This document shows, piece after piece, positions 42,643 through 51,344 of a stretch of 64,000 nucleotides of DNA. Under the pieces are notes generated by a model. It was not told the origin of the DNA, searched no databases, and was given only the letters and a program-made list of their open reading frames with translations. Position 1 is the first letter of the stretch, and each line of letters begins with the position of its first letter. The translations under genes were made by a program, and so were the position numbers. The stretch comes from Terrisporobacter glycolicus ATCC 14880 = DSM 1288 (GTDB taxonomy: Bacteria > Bacillota > Clostridia > Peptostreptococcales > Peptostreptococcaceae), in assembly GCF_036812735.1 (NCBI RefSeq), contig NZ_CP117523.1:3100001-3164000 (forward strand), in the 5' to 3' direction.

Positions 42643-42843
42643 TTTTTCAACCCCTTTTCTATTTAGATATAATTATACTATAAAAAAGCATACTTATCAT
42701 TTTTAACCAAATTTTTGTTTATATCCATATTTTTTCTTCTCAATAATATTATTTTCTTAATATAAATTATTTTTATGGCCAAAATATTCCATAAGCTATG
42801 TTAAAATGATAATAGTTAAAATATTATGTTAAGAGGTGTAAGT

Positions 42844-43353
42844 ATGTTAAGTGAAAAGCTAGAAAAAAGTTTAAATGATCAAATAACTTTTGAATTCTAT
42901 TCTTCATATACTTATTTAGCAATGTCTGCTTTTTGCGAGTCTTGTGACTTAAGTGGATTTGCTAATTTTTTTAGAGTTCAAGCAAAAGAAGAATTAGATC
43001 ATGCTATGAAGTTATATGACTATGTATTCCAAAAAGGTGGTAAAGTAATCCTTGGAGAAGTAGAACAACCAAAAAAAGAGTACGACAACATGGTAGATGT
43101 ATTTAAAACTGGTTTAGAACATGAAAGAATGGTAACAAGTAGGATTTATGCTATTACTGATATAGCTACTGAAGAAAGAGAACATGCTACTATGAGTTTC
43201 TTAAAATGGTTTATTGATGAACAAGTAGAAGAAGAAAATAACTTTAACTCTTTACTAAAAAAAGTTAAAAGATGCGAAAATAATCCGGCTGCTCTTTATA
43301 TGCTTGATGATGAATTAGCAAATAGAACTTACGTGGCACCTGCTACAAATTAA
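42844..43353 (+). CDS. ftnA: Ferritin (non-haem iron storage)
   Basis: 169 residues; ATG 42844 is set by SD AGAGGTG. The ferroxidase centre residues are present: Glu17 (TFEFYSSYTYLAM), Glu50 and His53 (KEELDHAMKL), and later Glu residues in EREHATMSFLKWFIDEQVEEE. It should form a 24-mer that oxidises and stores iron. It is monocistronic with its own terminator. A Fur-like sequence lies inside that terminator loop. Confidence 0.95.
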   Translation: MLSEKLEKSLNDQITFEFYSSYTYLAMSAFCESCDLSGFANFFRVQAKEELDHAMKLYDYVFQKGGKVILGEVEQPKKEYDNMVDVFKTGLEHERMVTSRIYAITDIATEEREHATMSFLKWFIDEQVEEENNFNSLLKKVKRCENNPAALYMLDDELANRTYVAPATN

Positions 43354-43357
43354 TTTA

Positions 43358-43402
43358 TAAAGTTACCTATAATGACAATCATTTTAGGTAACTTATTTTT
43401 TT
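43358..43402 (+). terminator. Ferritin terminator
   Basis: AAGTTACCTA (43360-43369) pairs with TAGGTAACTT (43385-43394), and an inner AATGA/TCATT pair extends it. A T7 run follows (43396-43402). Confidence 0.92.
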
Positions 43403-43510
43403 ACCTTTTTAAATATTAATTAATATTTTATTTAAATAAAAAAAACTTTCCAAATTCGAATATAGTATTATAATAATGTTAAATAAATTCAATTAAAAGG
43501 GAGTATTGAT

Positions 43511-44185
43511 ATGAATGGATTAAAAATGCAAACCATAAGTGATATGGAGAAAAATATATTAAAAATATCTACAGAGTTATTTTTAAATCAAGGCTATGAT
43601 AAAACAACTATTAGACAAATTGCTGAAGAATGTGGAATAGGGAGAGGTCATTTATATTATTACTTCAGAAAAAAGGAAGATATTTTAATTCATATCTTTA
43701 AACAAATCCTAAATAAAATTTATGATGATGTTATAGAAAGCAGTGATGATAAAACAGAAGTACTGTTAAGCTACGCTACAATACAATGTGTTTATACCTA
43801 TACTTTAGTTTTAAATGAAAAATTATTTAGAATTTATCTACAAGGTTCCAATATAGAAATTGTAAGAAGAGCTGCTCAAAATATCTTAATAGATTTGTGC
43901 AAGAAAAAAGCTGAAGATATGAATTACGATATAAAAGAAAAGGATATATGTTTTAGTGTTACTATTGGGTATGCAGGAGAATGTGAATTATTAAAAAGAT
44001 ATTATCACGGTGAAAAGGACTTCGATATAGATTCAATTGTAAGAAGTATTACCTCTACTCGTTTACTATTGCTTAATATTGTAGATCATAAACAGGTGAA
44101 TGAAATCGTTGATAAAGCAATTATAGAAGCAAAAAAATTTGATTATCACGACATAATTTCAAAATTCCACTATTTTGAATTTTAA
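43511..44185 (+). CDS. TetR family repressor
   Basis: 224 residues. The N-terminal HTH (about 12-58) reads ELFLNQGYDKTTIRQIAEEC and GIGRGHLYYYFRKKEDILIH, the classic TetR signature. The ligand domain is divergent, as usual. The SD AAAGGGAG precedes the ATG. It sits 150 bases upstream of the MMPL exporter gene in the same direction but has its own terminator. Two matching G+C-rich sites in the exporter promoter are its likely operators. Confidence 0.92.
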   Translation: MNGLKMQTISDMEKNILKISTELFLNQGYDKTTIRQIAEECGIGRGHLYYYFRKKEDILIHIFKQILNKIYDDVIESSDDKTEVLLSYATIQCVYTYTLVLNEKLFRIYLQGSNIEIVRRAAQNILIDLCKKKAEDMNYDIKEKDICFSVTIGYAGECELLKRYYHGEKDFDIDSIVRSITSTRLLLLNIVDHKQVNEIVDKAIIEAKKFDYHDIISKFHYFEF

Positions 44186-44217
44186 GATGAACAATGTAAA
44201 GCTGTTCATCTTTTTTA
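44184..44217 (+). terminator. Terminator of the TetR gene
   Basis: AAGATGAACA (44184-44193) pairs with TGTTCATCTT (44203-44212); T run to 44216. Confidence 0.9.
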
Positions 44218-44252
44218 TTTCCATTAAATTAGAAATTTTTAACAAAAATCAG

Positions 44253-44304
44253 TTGACATAGCATTGGGCACGCCCTATAATTTTGTTATAATTTGGGCAC
44301 GCCT
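44253..44304 (+). promoter_or_regulatory. Consensus sigma-A promoter with two embedded GGGC-AC-GCC operators
   Basis: TTGACA (44253-44258) and TATAAT (44276-44281) are perfect hexamers with the ideal 17-base spacer. The spacer contains TTGGGCACGCCC (44264-44275), and TTGGGCACGCCT recurs at 44293-44304, 29 bases on. Each is an inverted repeat GGGC-N2-GCCC (the second with one change). They stand out sharply in base composition. Binding at both sites would block RNA polymerase; the adjacent TetR protein is the obvious candidate. Confidence 0.88.
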
Positions 44305-44333
44305 AAAAGTGCTAATATTTTGGAGGGGTAAAT

Positions 44334-46427
44334 ATGGGAAGAATTGCAGAAAAAATTGCAAATCACAGTAAGTTAATCTTACTATTGGCAGTAATCTTAT
44401 TGATTCCATCTGCATTTGGTTATTTTAACACAAATATTAACTATGATATCTTAAGTTATTTGCCAAACAATATTTCTACTACAAAAGCTGAAAAAATCTT
44501 AAAAGATGATTTTGGCTGTGGTACTCTATCCATGTTGATTGTAGAAAACATGGATGATAAAGACGTTTCTAAAGTTAAGGACAAAATTGCTAAAGTTGAT
44601 GGTGTAGCTGATGTACTATGGGTAGATGATTTTATGGATTTATCAGTACCTAAAGAGATTTTACCAAAGGATATGACTGATTTTCTATACAACGGTGATA
44701 AATCCACAATGATGATAATAAAAATGGAAAAGGGCACTGGAGACATAAAAACTCAAAATGCAGTATCTTCCATAAGAAACATTGCAGGAAAACAAGCTTT
44801 TTTAAGTGGAATGTGTGGAATTCTTAAGGATACTAAGGATTTAGCAGATAAAGAAGTGCCTTTGTATATACTAATAGGTGGTCTTTTAATTTTAATTATT
44901 TTAGGTCTTTCTTTAGAATCGACAGTTATACCAGTAATCTTTTTAACAAGTATTGCCATGGCTGTAATCTATAACTTTGGTTCAAACATTATCTTCGGAG
45001 AAATATCTTATATAACAAAGGCATTAGCAGCCGTTCTACAACTAGGTGTTACTATGGATTATTCTATATTCTTATTCCATAGATATGAAGAGGAAAAACT
45101 TAAAATCCCAAATAATAAAAAGGATGCTATGGCACATGCAATTAAGAATACCTTTGTATCTGTTATTGGCGGGTCAGTTACTACTTTTGCAGGATTCTTA
45201 GCTTTATGCGTTATGGATCTAGGTATAGGAAGAGATATTGGTTTAGTAATGGCAAAAGGTGTTTTCATAGGTGTTCTTTGTACCATTACTGTTTTGCCTT
45301 CTTTCTTACTTGTATTTGATAAACAAGTTGAAAAATATAAACACAGAACTGTAATGCCAAAGTTTAATAAAGTATCCAAAATTATAGTTAAAAATTATAA
45401 GAAATTAGCTATATTATTTGTAATCATATTTATTCCATCTTATTTTGGATATAAAAATGCTAAGGTTTACTACAATTTAGATGAAAGTTTGCCAAGCAAT
45501 TTTCCTTCAATTATTGCTACAAATAAAATGAAAACTGATTACAATATGGAAAGTACTAATTTTATATTGGTAAAAGATACTGTTGCTCCAAATGATTTAA
45601 GCAAAATGATTAAAGAAATTGAAAATCTAGAAGGTATTACTTCAGTTATTGGCCTTGAAAAATATATAGGTCCAAGAGTTGACCAAGATTTCTTACCTGA
45701 CGATATTTTAAGTGAAGTAAAATCTAATGGTTATGAACAGATATTGGTCAATTCAAAATATAAAGCAGCCACAGATGAGTGTAATGCTCAAATTGAAGAT
45801 ATAAATAAAATAGTTCACAAGTATGACAAAGAAGGACTTGTAGGCGGTGAAGCACCACTTACTTTAGATTTAATAAAAATAGCAGATTCAGATTTTAAAA
45901 AAGTAAACTTTGCCTCTATTGTTGCCATATTCATTATTATTACTATATTATTTAAATCCGCTTCTCTTCCAGTGATACTAGTTGCTACTATACAATGTGC
46001 TATATTCCTTAATTTAGGTCTTCCTTATTATACAGGAACCGTAGAACCATTTATAGCCTCTATTGTTCTTGGAACTATACAACTAGGAGCTACTATTGAC
46101 TACGCTATTCTTCTTACATCTAGGTTTAAAGAAGAAAGAAATGAAGGATATGAAAAATTTGAGGCTATGGAACGTTCAATAAAAAGCAGCTGTCCTTCTA
46201 TTATAACTAGTGCTCTATCATTCTTTGGTGCTACTGTTGGTGTAGGGTTAATTTCAAAACTTGATATGATTAGTGCTCTTTGTACTCTAATGGCAAGAGG
46301 TGCCATAGTTAGTATGTTTATAATTATTTTTATACTTCCTGCAATACTATTATTATTTGAAGGAATCGTTGTTAAAACTAGTAAAAATTTTATAACTAAA
46401 AAAGAATTATGTGAAGAAACTAATTAA
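44334..46427 (+). CDS. MMPL/RND-type exporter
   Basis: 697 residues. Two halves each have one membrane helix, an extracellular domain and five further helices. Motifs include LQLGVTMDYSIFLFHRYEEE and IQLGATIDYAILLTSRFKEE, in which the membrane Asp-Tyr pairs carry the proton relay, and SVIGGSVTTFAGFLALCVMD and SCPSIITSALSFFGATVGVG. It should export lipids, peptides or drugs using the proton gradient. SD GGAGGGG. The next gene begins 20 bases later, so they form an operon under the TetR-type control described for the promoter at 44253-44304. Confidence 0.92.
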   Translation: MGRIAEKIANHSKLILLLAVILLIPSAFGYFNTNINYDILSYLPNNISTTKAEKILKDDFGCGTLSMLIVENMDDKDVSKVKDKIAKVDGVADVLWVDDFMDLSVPKEILPKDMTDFLYNGDKSTMMIIKMEKGTGDIKTQNAVSSIRNIAGKQAFLSGMCGILKDTKDLADKEVPLYILIGGLLILIILGLSLESTVIPVIFLTSIAMAVIYNFGSNIIFGEISYITKALAAVLQLGVTMDYSIFLFHRYEEEKLKIPNNKKDAMAHAIKNTFVSVIGGSVTTFAGFLALCVMDLGIGRDIGLVMAKGVFIGVLCTITVLPSFLLVFDKQVEKYKHRTVMPKFNKVSKIIVKNYKKLAILFVIIFIPSYFGYKNAKVYYNLDESLPSNFPSIIATNKMKTDYNMESTNFILVKDTVAPNDLSKMIKEIENLEGITSVIGLEKYIGPRVDQDFLPDDILSEVKSNGYEQILVNSKYKAATDECNAQIEDINKIVHKYDKEGLVGGEAPLTLDLIKIADSDFKKVNFASIVAIFIIITILFKSASLPVILVATIQCAIFLNLGLPYYTGTVEPFIASIVLGTIQLGATIDYAILLTSRFKEERNEGYEKFEAMERSIKSSCPSIITSALSFFGATVGVGLISKLDMISALCTLMARGAIVSMFIIIFILPAILLLFEGIVVKTSKNFITKKELCEETN

Positions 46428-46447
46428 TTAATAGGGGGTTTATTAAA

Positions 46448-48985
46448 ATGAATAATAAAGAAATAAAAAATAAATCTGTTGCTCTTGCAACTATAGTGCT
46501 GATGCTTGGTAATTCGTCTTGTGTATTTGCTGATAACAATGTAAGTAAGGACGAAACTGTATACTCAATCTTAGATGAAAATGGTAATGTTAATAAAAAT
46601 ATAGTATCAACTTGGATTAATAGCTCATCTTCTCTTGGAACTATCCATGATGTAAGTTCTTTAAGCAATATAAAGAACGTTAAAGGTGATGAAAAACCTG
46701 AAATTAGTGGTGATAAAGTAACTTGGGATGTTAAAGGTGATGATTTATATTATCAAGGTGAAACTAGTAAAAATTTACCTCTTAATGTAAATATTAAATA
46801 TGAATTAAACGGCAAAGAAGTAAATCCTAAAGATATCCAAGGTAAAAGTGGTCAATTTAAAATTACTTTATCCTTAAAAAATAATGAAAGCCGCCAAGTA
46901 ACTATAAATGGAAAAAACAGAACGATTTATGTTCCTTTTATAACTGCTTCAGAAATTGTTTTGAATAGAGATAATTTTAAAGATATAAAAACAAGCACTG
47001 GAACCTTATTAGACGAAGGAAGTAATTGCGCTATTACATTTGTATCTATACCAGGTTTCAAAGAATCGCTTGATTTAGATAGTAAATTCTCTAGTTATCT
47101 TGATCTAAAAGATGAAGTTGTTATTGAAGGGAATACCACTTCTTTTGAAACTCCAAATATAATGGTTGCTGCTACAAGTGACGTATCAAAATATCTAGAA
47201 GATATAGATGATGATACTAGCTTTGGTGATTTAAAAAATTCTTTAGATAAATTACAAGAAGGTGGTAAAAGTTTAGTAGATGGCGCTAAACAAGTTAGTA
47301 ATGGTGCAAATACTTTAGATACTAATTATAAAAAATTTAATAGTGGAGTTAAAACATTAGACAATGGTATAAGTACACTTAATAATGGTTCTTCTCAACT
47401 TGTAAGTAAATTACCTGAGTTAAATAATGGAGCTCAAAGTTTATCTAGCGGTCTTAATACTTTAAGCTCTTCTTCTAAAGACTTAAGTGATGGTGCAAAT
47501 AAAGTTAGTTCTGGCGCTTCTAGTTTGTCTAGCGGACTTAGTACTTTAAGTTCTTCTTCTAAAGATTTAAATAGTGGTGCTAAACAAGTTAACGATGGTG
47601 CTTCTTCTCTATCTAGTGGCCTTAGTACTTTAAGTTCTTCTTCTAAAGATTTAAGTAGCGGTGCTAAACAAGTTAGTGATGGAGCTTCTAAATTAAATAG
47701 TAATTATTCTGCTTTAGATAAAGGTATTAATTCTTCTTATAGCGGTGCTAGTGAATTAAAAAAAGGTGCTAAACAACTACAAGATGGTGCTGACAATTTA
47801 GAAGAAGGATTAAGTAATGGTTCTAGTGGAGTAAATGATTTAATATCTTCTACAAATGTCATTAGATCTCTTGCTTCTAAAATAGAAGACATTGCCTCTA
47901 AATTAAATGCTGGAAGCAGTAGCAAAATTCAATCCAACCTTTCATCTATAGCTGCTAGGGCATCTGAAAATGGTGACAAAAAAACATTAGCTAATGTACA
48001 AGAAATTAGTGATTCACTTAGTAAACAATCTTCAAGTATTAGCAGTGCTGCTGATGGCTTAAATAGTATTGCCAAGGGATTAGATGATTTAGCTGATAAA
48101 CAAGAAAGCGGTCTAAAATCTTTAGCAAAAGGCATTGATTCTGCAGTGGCTGGTGCTAAAAAACTTTCTTCTGGTTTGGGTGATCTTAATAGTGGATTAT
48201 CTGATTTAAAAACTGGTTTAGGAGAAGTAAGCAAAGGTTCTAGCTCTGTTTCTAGCGGACTAAAAACCCTAAGTGATGGTAGTTCAAGCTTGGCAAGTGG
48301 TTCTTCTAAACTTGCTAAAGGTGCTTCTGATGCTTACTCTGGTAGTGCAAGTTTAACATTTGGTGCTTCTAAGCTTGCTGATGGTTCTTCTATGCTTGCT
48401 AAAGGTGCTTCTGATGCTTACTATGGTAGCAAGGATTTAACATCTGGTTCTTCTATGCTTTCTTTTGGTTCTTCCAAGCTTGCTAAAGGTGCTTCTGATG
48501 CTTACTATGGTAGCAAGACTTTAGCTAACGGTACTTCTCTATTAGAATCTAGTGGAAAAGCATTGGCTGATGGAGTGGGTACATTAAAGAATGGTTCCTC
48601 TGAACTTTCTAGAAATTCTGATAAAATTTTAGCTGGAATAGGAACATTATCTAGTGGTACTGACCAATTATATTCAGGAGCTAAAAAACTTCAAAATGAA
48701 GGTTTAAATAAACTTGCTGAAGAAGGAGATTCTTTAATAAGTTCTTTAGATGGAGCCATGGAAGTTAAAGATAAACTACTAGATGCTGCTAAAGGATATG
48801 ATAACTTCACTGGTATAAGTGATAGCATGGATGGTAGTGTAAAATTTGTAATGAAAGTAAAAGCTGAAGATTCTGATAAGAAAGAGGCTTCTAATACTAA
48901 AAGTGATGATTCAAAAAAAGTAGATAATAATGAAGGTTCTAGTAGCAATTTTATTGACTGGATAAAGAGCAAGTTTAATAAATAG
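46448..48985 (+). CDS. YhgE/Pip-like exported repeat protein, partner of the MMPL exporter
   Basis: 845 residues. A signal-like N terminus (residues 10-30, SVALATIVLMLGNSSCVFA) is followed by a beta-rich domain (about 35-250), then about 500 residues of heptad-like repeats of the form LxxGaxxLxxGxxxL, for example SKDLNSGAKQVNDGASSLSS. These are the repeats of YhgE/Pip and YueB-type proteins, which form long helical rods. The C terminus is polar (DSDKKEASNTKSDDSKKVDN) and ends in an amphipathic FIDWIKSKFNK. Unlike full YhgE it lacks the C-terminal membrane helices. MMPL genes are often paired with such proteins; it may extend the exporter through the wall. Confidence 0.85.
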   Translation: MNNKEIKNKSVALATIVLMLGNSSCVFADNNVSKDETVYSILDENGNVNKNIVSTWINSSSSLGTIHDVSSLSNIKNVKGDEKPEISGDKVTWDVKGDDLYYQGETSKNLPLNVNIKYELNGKEVNPKDIQGKSGQFKITLSLKNNESRQVTINGKNRTIYVPFITASEIVLNRDNFKDIKTSTGTLLDEGSNCAITFVSIPGFKESLDLDSKFSSYLDLKDEVVIEGNTTSFETPNIMVAATSDVSKYLEDIDDDTSFGDLKNSLDKLQEGGKSLVDGAKQVSNGANTLDTNYKKFNSGVKTLDNGISTLNNGSSQLVSKLPELNNGAQSLSSGLNTLSSSSKDLSDGANKVSSGASSLSSGLSTLSSSSKDLNSGAKQVNDGASSLSSGLSTLSSSSKDLSSGAKQVSDGASKLNSNYSALDKGINSSYSGASELKKGAKQLQDGADNLEEGLSNGSSGVNDLISSTNVIRSLASKIEDIASKLNAGSSSKIQSNLSSIAARASENGDKKTLANVQEISDSLSKQSSSISSAADGLNSIAKGLDDLADKQESGLKSLAKGIDSAVAGAKKLSSGLGDLNSGLSDLKTGLGEVSKGSSSVSSGLKTLSDGSSSLASGSSKLAKGASDAYSGSASLTFGASKLADGSSMLAKGASDAYYGSKDLTSGSSMLSFGSSKLAKGASDAYYGSKTLANGTSLLESSGKALADGVGTLKNGSSELSRNSDKILAGIGTLSSGTDQLYSGAKKLQNEGLNKLAEEGDSLISSLDGAMEVKDKLLDAAKGYDNFTGISDSMDGSVKFVMKVKAEDSDKKEASNTKSDDSKKVDNNEGSSSNFIDWIKSKFNK
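47450..48540 (+). repeat. Tandem DNA repeats within the YhgE-like gene
   Basis: Around 47450-47700 an 84-base unit (28 residues, beginning LSTLSSSSKDL) is repeated three times with few changes. Around 48300-48540 another unit (KLAKGASDAYYGSK and variants) recurs three times. High identity implies recent expansion; length may vary among strains. Confidence 0.85.
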
Positions 48986-49008
48986 ATATTACCATTTTAC
49001 CTCTTTAT

Positions 49009-49050
49009 GAGGGAGCAAAGGAAAATGATTACAACCTTGCTCCCTTTTTA
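49009..49050 (+). terminator. Terminator of the MMPL/YhgE-like operon
   Basis: GGGAGCAAAGG (49011-49021) pairs with CCTTGCTCCC (49035-49044) with one bulge; T5 follows. Confidence 0.88.
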
Positions 49051-49153
49051 ATTACATACTTTTCTCTTGTTTGTGAAAAAATGTATGTAAAAGTATAATT
49101 TATATTATAATAAATCTATGCTTTACATAAAACTAAAATTGAGGGATGGTTAA

Positions 49154-49798
49154 ATGAATAAAGACATAATATTGAAAGAAACTAAATCATTTGTAAAAGA
49201 TAAATTATATAAAGAAGGCTCTGGACATGATTGGTTCCATATAAAAAGAGTTTATAATTTGGCTACTTATATTTGTGAAAAAGAAGGCGGAGATGAATTC
49301 ATTATTAAAATGACTTCTCTACTTCACGATATTGACGATTGGAAATTTAGCAATAATAATAAAACAACAGAAAGCTTTTTAAAATCCCTTCATGTTGATG
49401 AAGAATCTATTTATAAAATAATGAATATAATTACCACCATGTCCTATAAAGGCGGTGTAGTGAATTCTCATCAAAACAATTTAGAAGGAAAAATTGTTCA
49501 AGATGCTGATAGATTAGATGCTCTGGGTGCCATAGGAATAGCAAGAGCTTTTACATATGGTGGTAGTAAAAATAGATTAATGTATGATCCCCATATTAAA
49601 CCTAAAAATTTTCAAAACCTAGATGAAGTAAAAAATCTTGATAACCACACAATAAATCATTTCTATGAGAAATTACTTAAACTTAAAGATTTAATAAACA
49701 CAGATACTGCTAAACAAATTGCTGAAGAAAGACATAGATTTATGGAAATTTATTTAGATGAGTTTTATTATGAATGGAATTTTAATAAAGAAAAATAA
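49154..49798 (+). CDS. HD-domain phosphohydrolase (YedJ-like)
   Basis: 214 residues. HD motifs are seen in GSGHDWFHIKRVYNLATYIC (first His-Asp), SLLHDIDDWKF (HD pair) and VQDADRLDALGAIGIARAFT (last Asp). This subgroup lacks a nucleic-acid or PAS partner domain and is thought to act on nucleotides or other phosphate esters with a metal. SD GAGGGATGG precedes the ATG. Monocistronic. Confidence 0.92.
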   Translation: MNKDIILKETKSFVKDKLYKEGSGHDWFHIKRVYNLATYICEKEGGDEFIIKMTSLLHDIDDWKFSNNNKTTESFLKSLHVDEESIYKIMNIITTMSYKGGVVNSHQNNLEGKIVQDADRLDALGAIGIARAFTYGGSKNRLMYDPHIKPKNFQNLDEVKNLDNHTINHFYEKLLKLKDLINTDTAKQIAEERHRFMEIYLDEFYYEWNFNKEK

Positions 49799-49803
49799 TC
49801 AAT

Positions 49804-49836
49804 AAAAAGTCCTATAAATAATATAGGACTTTTTTT
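49804..49836. terminator. Bidirectional terminator between the HD gene and the lipoprotein gene
   Basis: AAAAAGTCCTAT (49804-49815) and ATAGGACTTTTT (49823-49834) pair exactly. T runs on both strands. Confidence 0.92.
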
Positions 49837-50344
49837 AATAAAATGGTTTTACCTTTTCCATTCCTCTATTTTCCATTAACCTTACAGAGTCTGCCTCAAT
49901 AACTAAATTTCCATCTTGCTCTTCTAACTTACCTACAACTTTTATCCAATCATTTTCTTTTGGTAAATCTCCATCATAATCAAATTCTAATCCACACATA
50001 GTTTCAACCTCTTTATGCTCTTCATCTTCATATCCAGAGTCATCATCATGGTTATGTTCTACTGTATCAGTTAATCTATAGACATATAAATGATTTTTAT
50101 TGTCTTTATTTTTTAATTTTGTAAACATACCTTCTAGTTCTATTGTTTTACCCACATATTTACTACTGTCTAAATAAATATCATTTATATAATCAACATA
50201 TACATTTTCCATTATTTTAATTATTTCTTGAGAATCTTCATTTTTATGTGTTTCAGCACTTTCACTAGATACTTTTTTATTACATCCAGTCATAATAATT
50301 ATTGTGCATAAACTAATTAGTATAATACCAAATACTTTCTTCAC
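49835..50344 (-). CDS. Lipoprotein with OB-like domain and His/Asp/Glu-rich segment
   Basis: 169 residues, GTG start set by GGAGG. Signal peptide with lipobox MTGC. Residues about 50-165 resemble the C-terminal domain of the YcgQ/TIGR03943 family: YINDIYLDSSKYVGKTIELE, then GDLPKENDWIKVVGKLEEQD. An insert HNHDDDSGYEDEEHKE could bind metal. Members of that family occur beside zinc-uptake GTPases and permeases; neither is present here. A role in metal handling is inference. Confidence 0.8.
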   Translation of the reverse strand: MKKVFGIILISLCTIIIMTGCNKKVSSESAETHKNEDSQEIIKIMENVYVDYINDIYLDSSKYVGKTIELEGMFTKLKNKDNKNHLYVYRLTDTVEHNHDDDSGYEDEEHKEVETMCGLEFDYDGDLPKENDWIKVVGKLEEQDGNLVIEADSVRLMENRGMEKVKPFY

Positions 50345-50411
50345 TTATTAACCTCCAAAATATGTATTAAATATTTTGTCTTATCTTATCATGAAGAAAA
50401 AAATGTGTCAA

Positions 50412-51323
50412 TTATTCTTCCTCAGTAGTAGCCGACTCCAATAAAAGTTCTTGGGATTTCATTTTATTGTTATACACCTCACTAATAAATGTAGATCCTA
50501 ATATTAATATTCCTCCAATAATTTGCAATAAACTCATACTTTCATTTAAAATTATAGATGACATAATTATTGCAGAAATAGGGTCCACATAGGAGTAAAT
50601 AGCCACAGTCTGACTTTCTATTTTTTGAATAACAGTAAAATATAATAAATATGCTATTCCTGTATGAACTACACCTACTACTAATAATAGAATTATTGAC
50701 TGACCAGAAACACCTGCTAAACTTATTTTTTCTGTGAAAATCACATAAGGTAACAGAAATATGGCTGCTACTGATAACTGTACTGTAGCACTATCTCTAC
50801 CTGAAATATCCTTTAAAAATTTGTTTAATATTACCACACCTGTATAAAAGCATGCGGCACTTAAACCATATAATATTCCAACCATATTATTTTCGCCAAT
50901 GCTACTTTTATCAATTCCCACAATACATAACATTCCTATCATAGCTGCAACTATACAGCATACTCTTACTGAGTTTAATTTTTCTTTTAATAATAAGGGT
51001 GATAAAAACATGACTACTATTGGTGCTAAGTAATAACAAATTGTTGCTGTAGAAATAGTTGTGTAATAATATGCTTGAAATAAAAAAATCCAGTTAAAAC
51101 CTAAACATACTCCACAACATATTAATACTAAAAAATTTGATTTTATTTTTTCCTTTGATAATTTTTCCTTTGATATCATACTAAAAATTATCAAGAAAAT
51201 ACTTCCTACAATAGCCCTTACCAAAGCTATTTGACTGGATGTGAAATTAATATACCTAACAAATATGCCAATACTCCCCCAAATTAACATGGAAATAATA
51301 AGTCCTAACTTATATTTTTTCAT
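50412..51323 (-). CDS. EamA/DMT family transporter
   Basis: 303 residues and ten membrane helices in two EamA repeats. Features include the N-terminal LIWGSIGIFVRYINFTSSQI, LVLICCGVCLGFNWIFLFQA, YYTTISTATICYYLAPIVVM, and the second-repeat YSYVDPISAIIMSSIILNES. The family exports or imports metabolites such as amino acids or S-adenosylmethionine; the substrate is unknown. SD GAGGTAGA. It lies 21 bases after the alpha/beta hydrolase gene and is probably co-transcribed with it. Confidence 0.92.
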   Translation of the reverse strand: MKKYKLGLIISMLIWGSIGIFVRYINFTSSQIALVRAIVGSIFLIIFSMISKEKLSKEKIKSNFLVLICCGVCLGFNWIFLFQAYYYTTISTATICYYLAPIVVMFLSPLLLKEKLNSVRVCCIVAAMIGMLCIVGIDKSSIGENNMVGILYGLSAACFYTGVVILNKFLKDISGRDSATVQLSVAAIFLLPYVIFTEKISLAGVSGQSIILLLVVGVVHTGIAYLLYFTVIQKIESQTVAIYSYVDPISAIIMSSIILNESMSLLQIIGGILILGSTFISEVYNNKMKSQELLLESATTEEE

Positions 51324-51344
51324 ATACTATCTACCTCACACTTA

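Noticed and set aside
47450-48540. Regular direct repeats that could suggest a CRISPR array
   Set aside because: They lie in frame within one open gene, translate to LxxGaxxLxxG repeats, have no unique spacers and no palindromic core.
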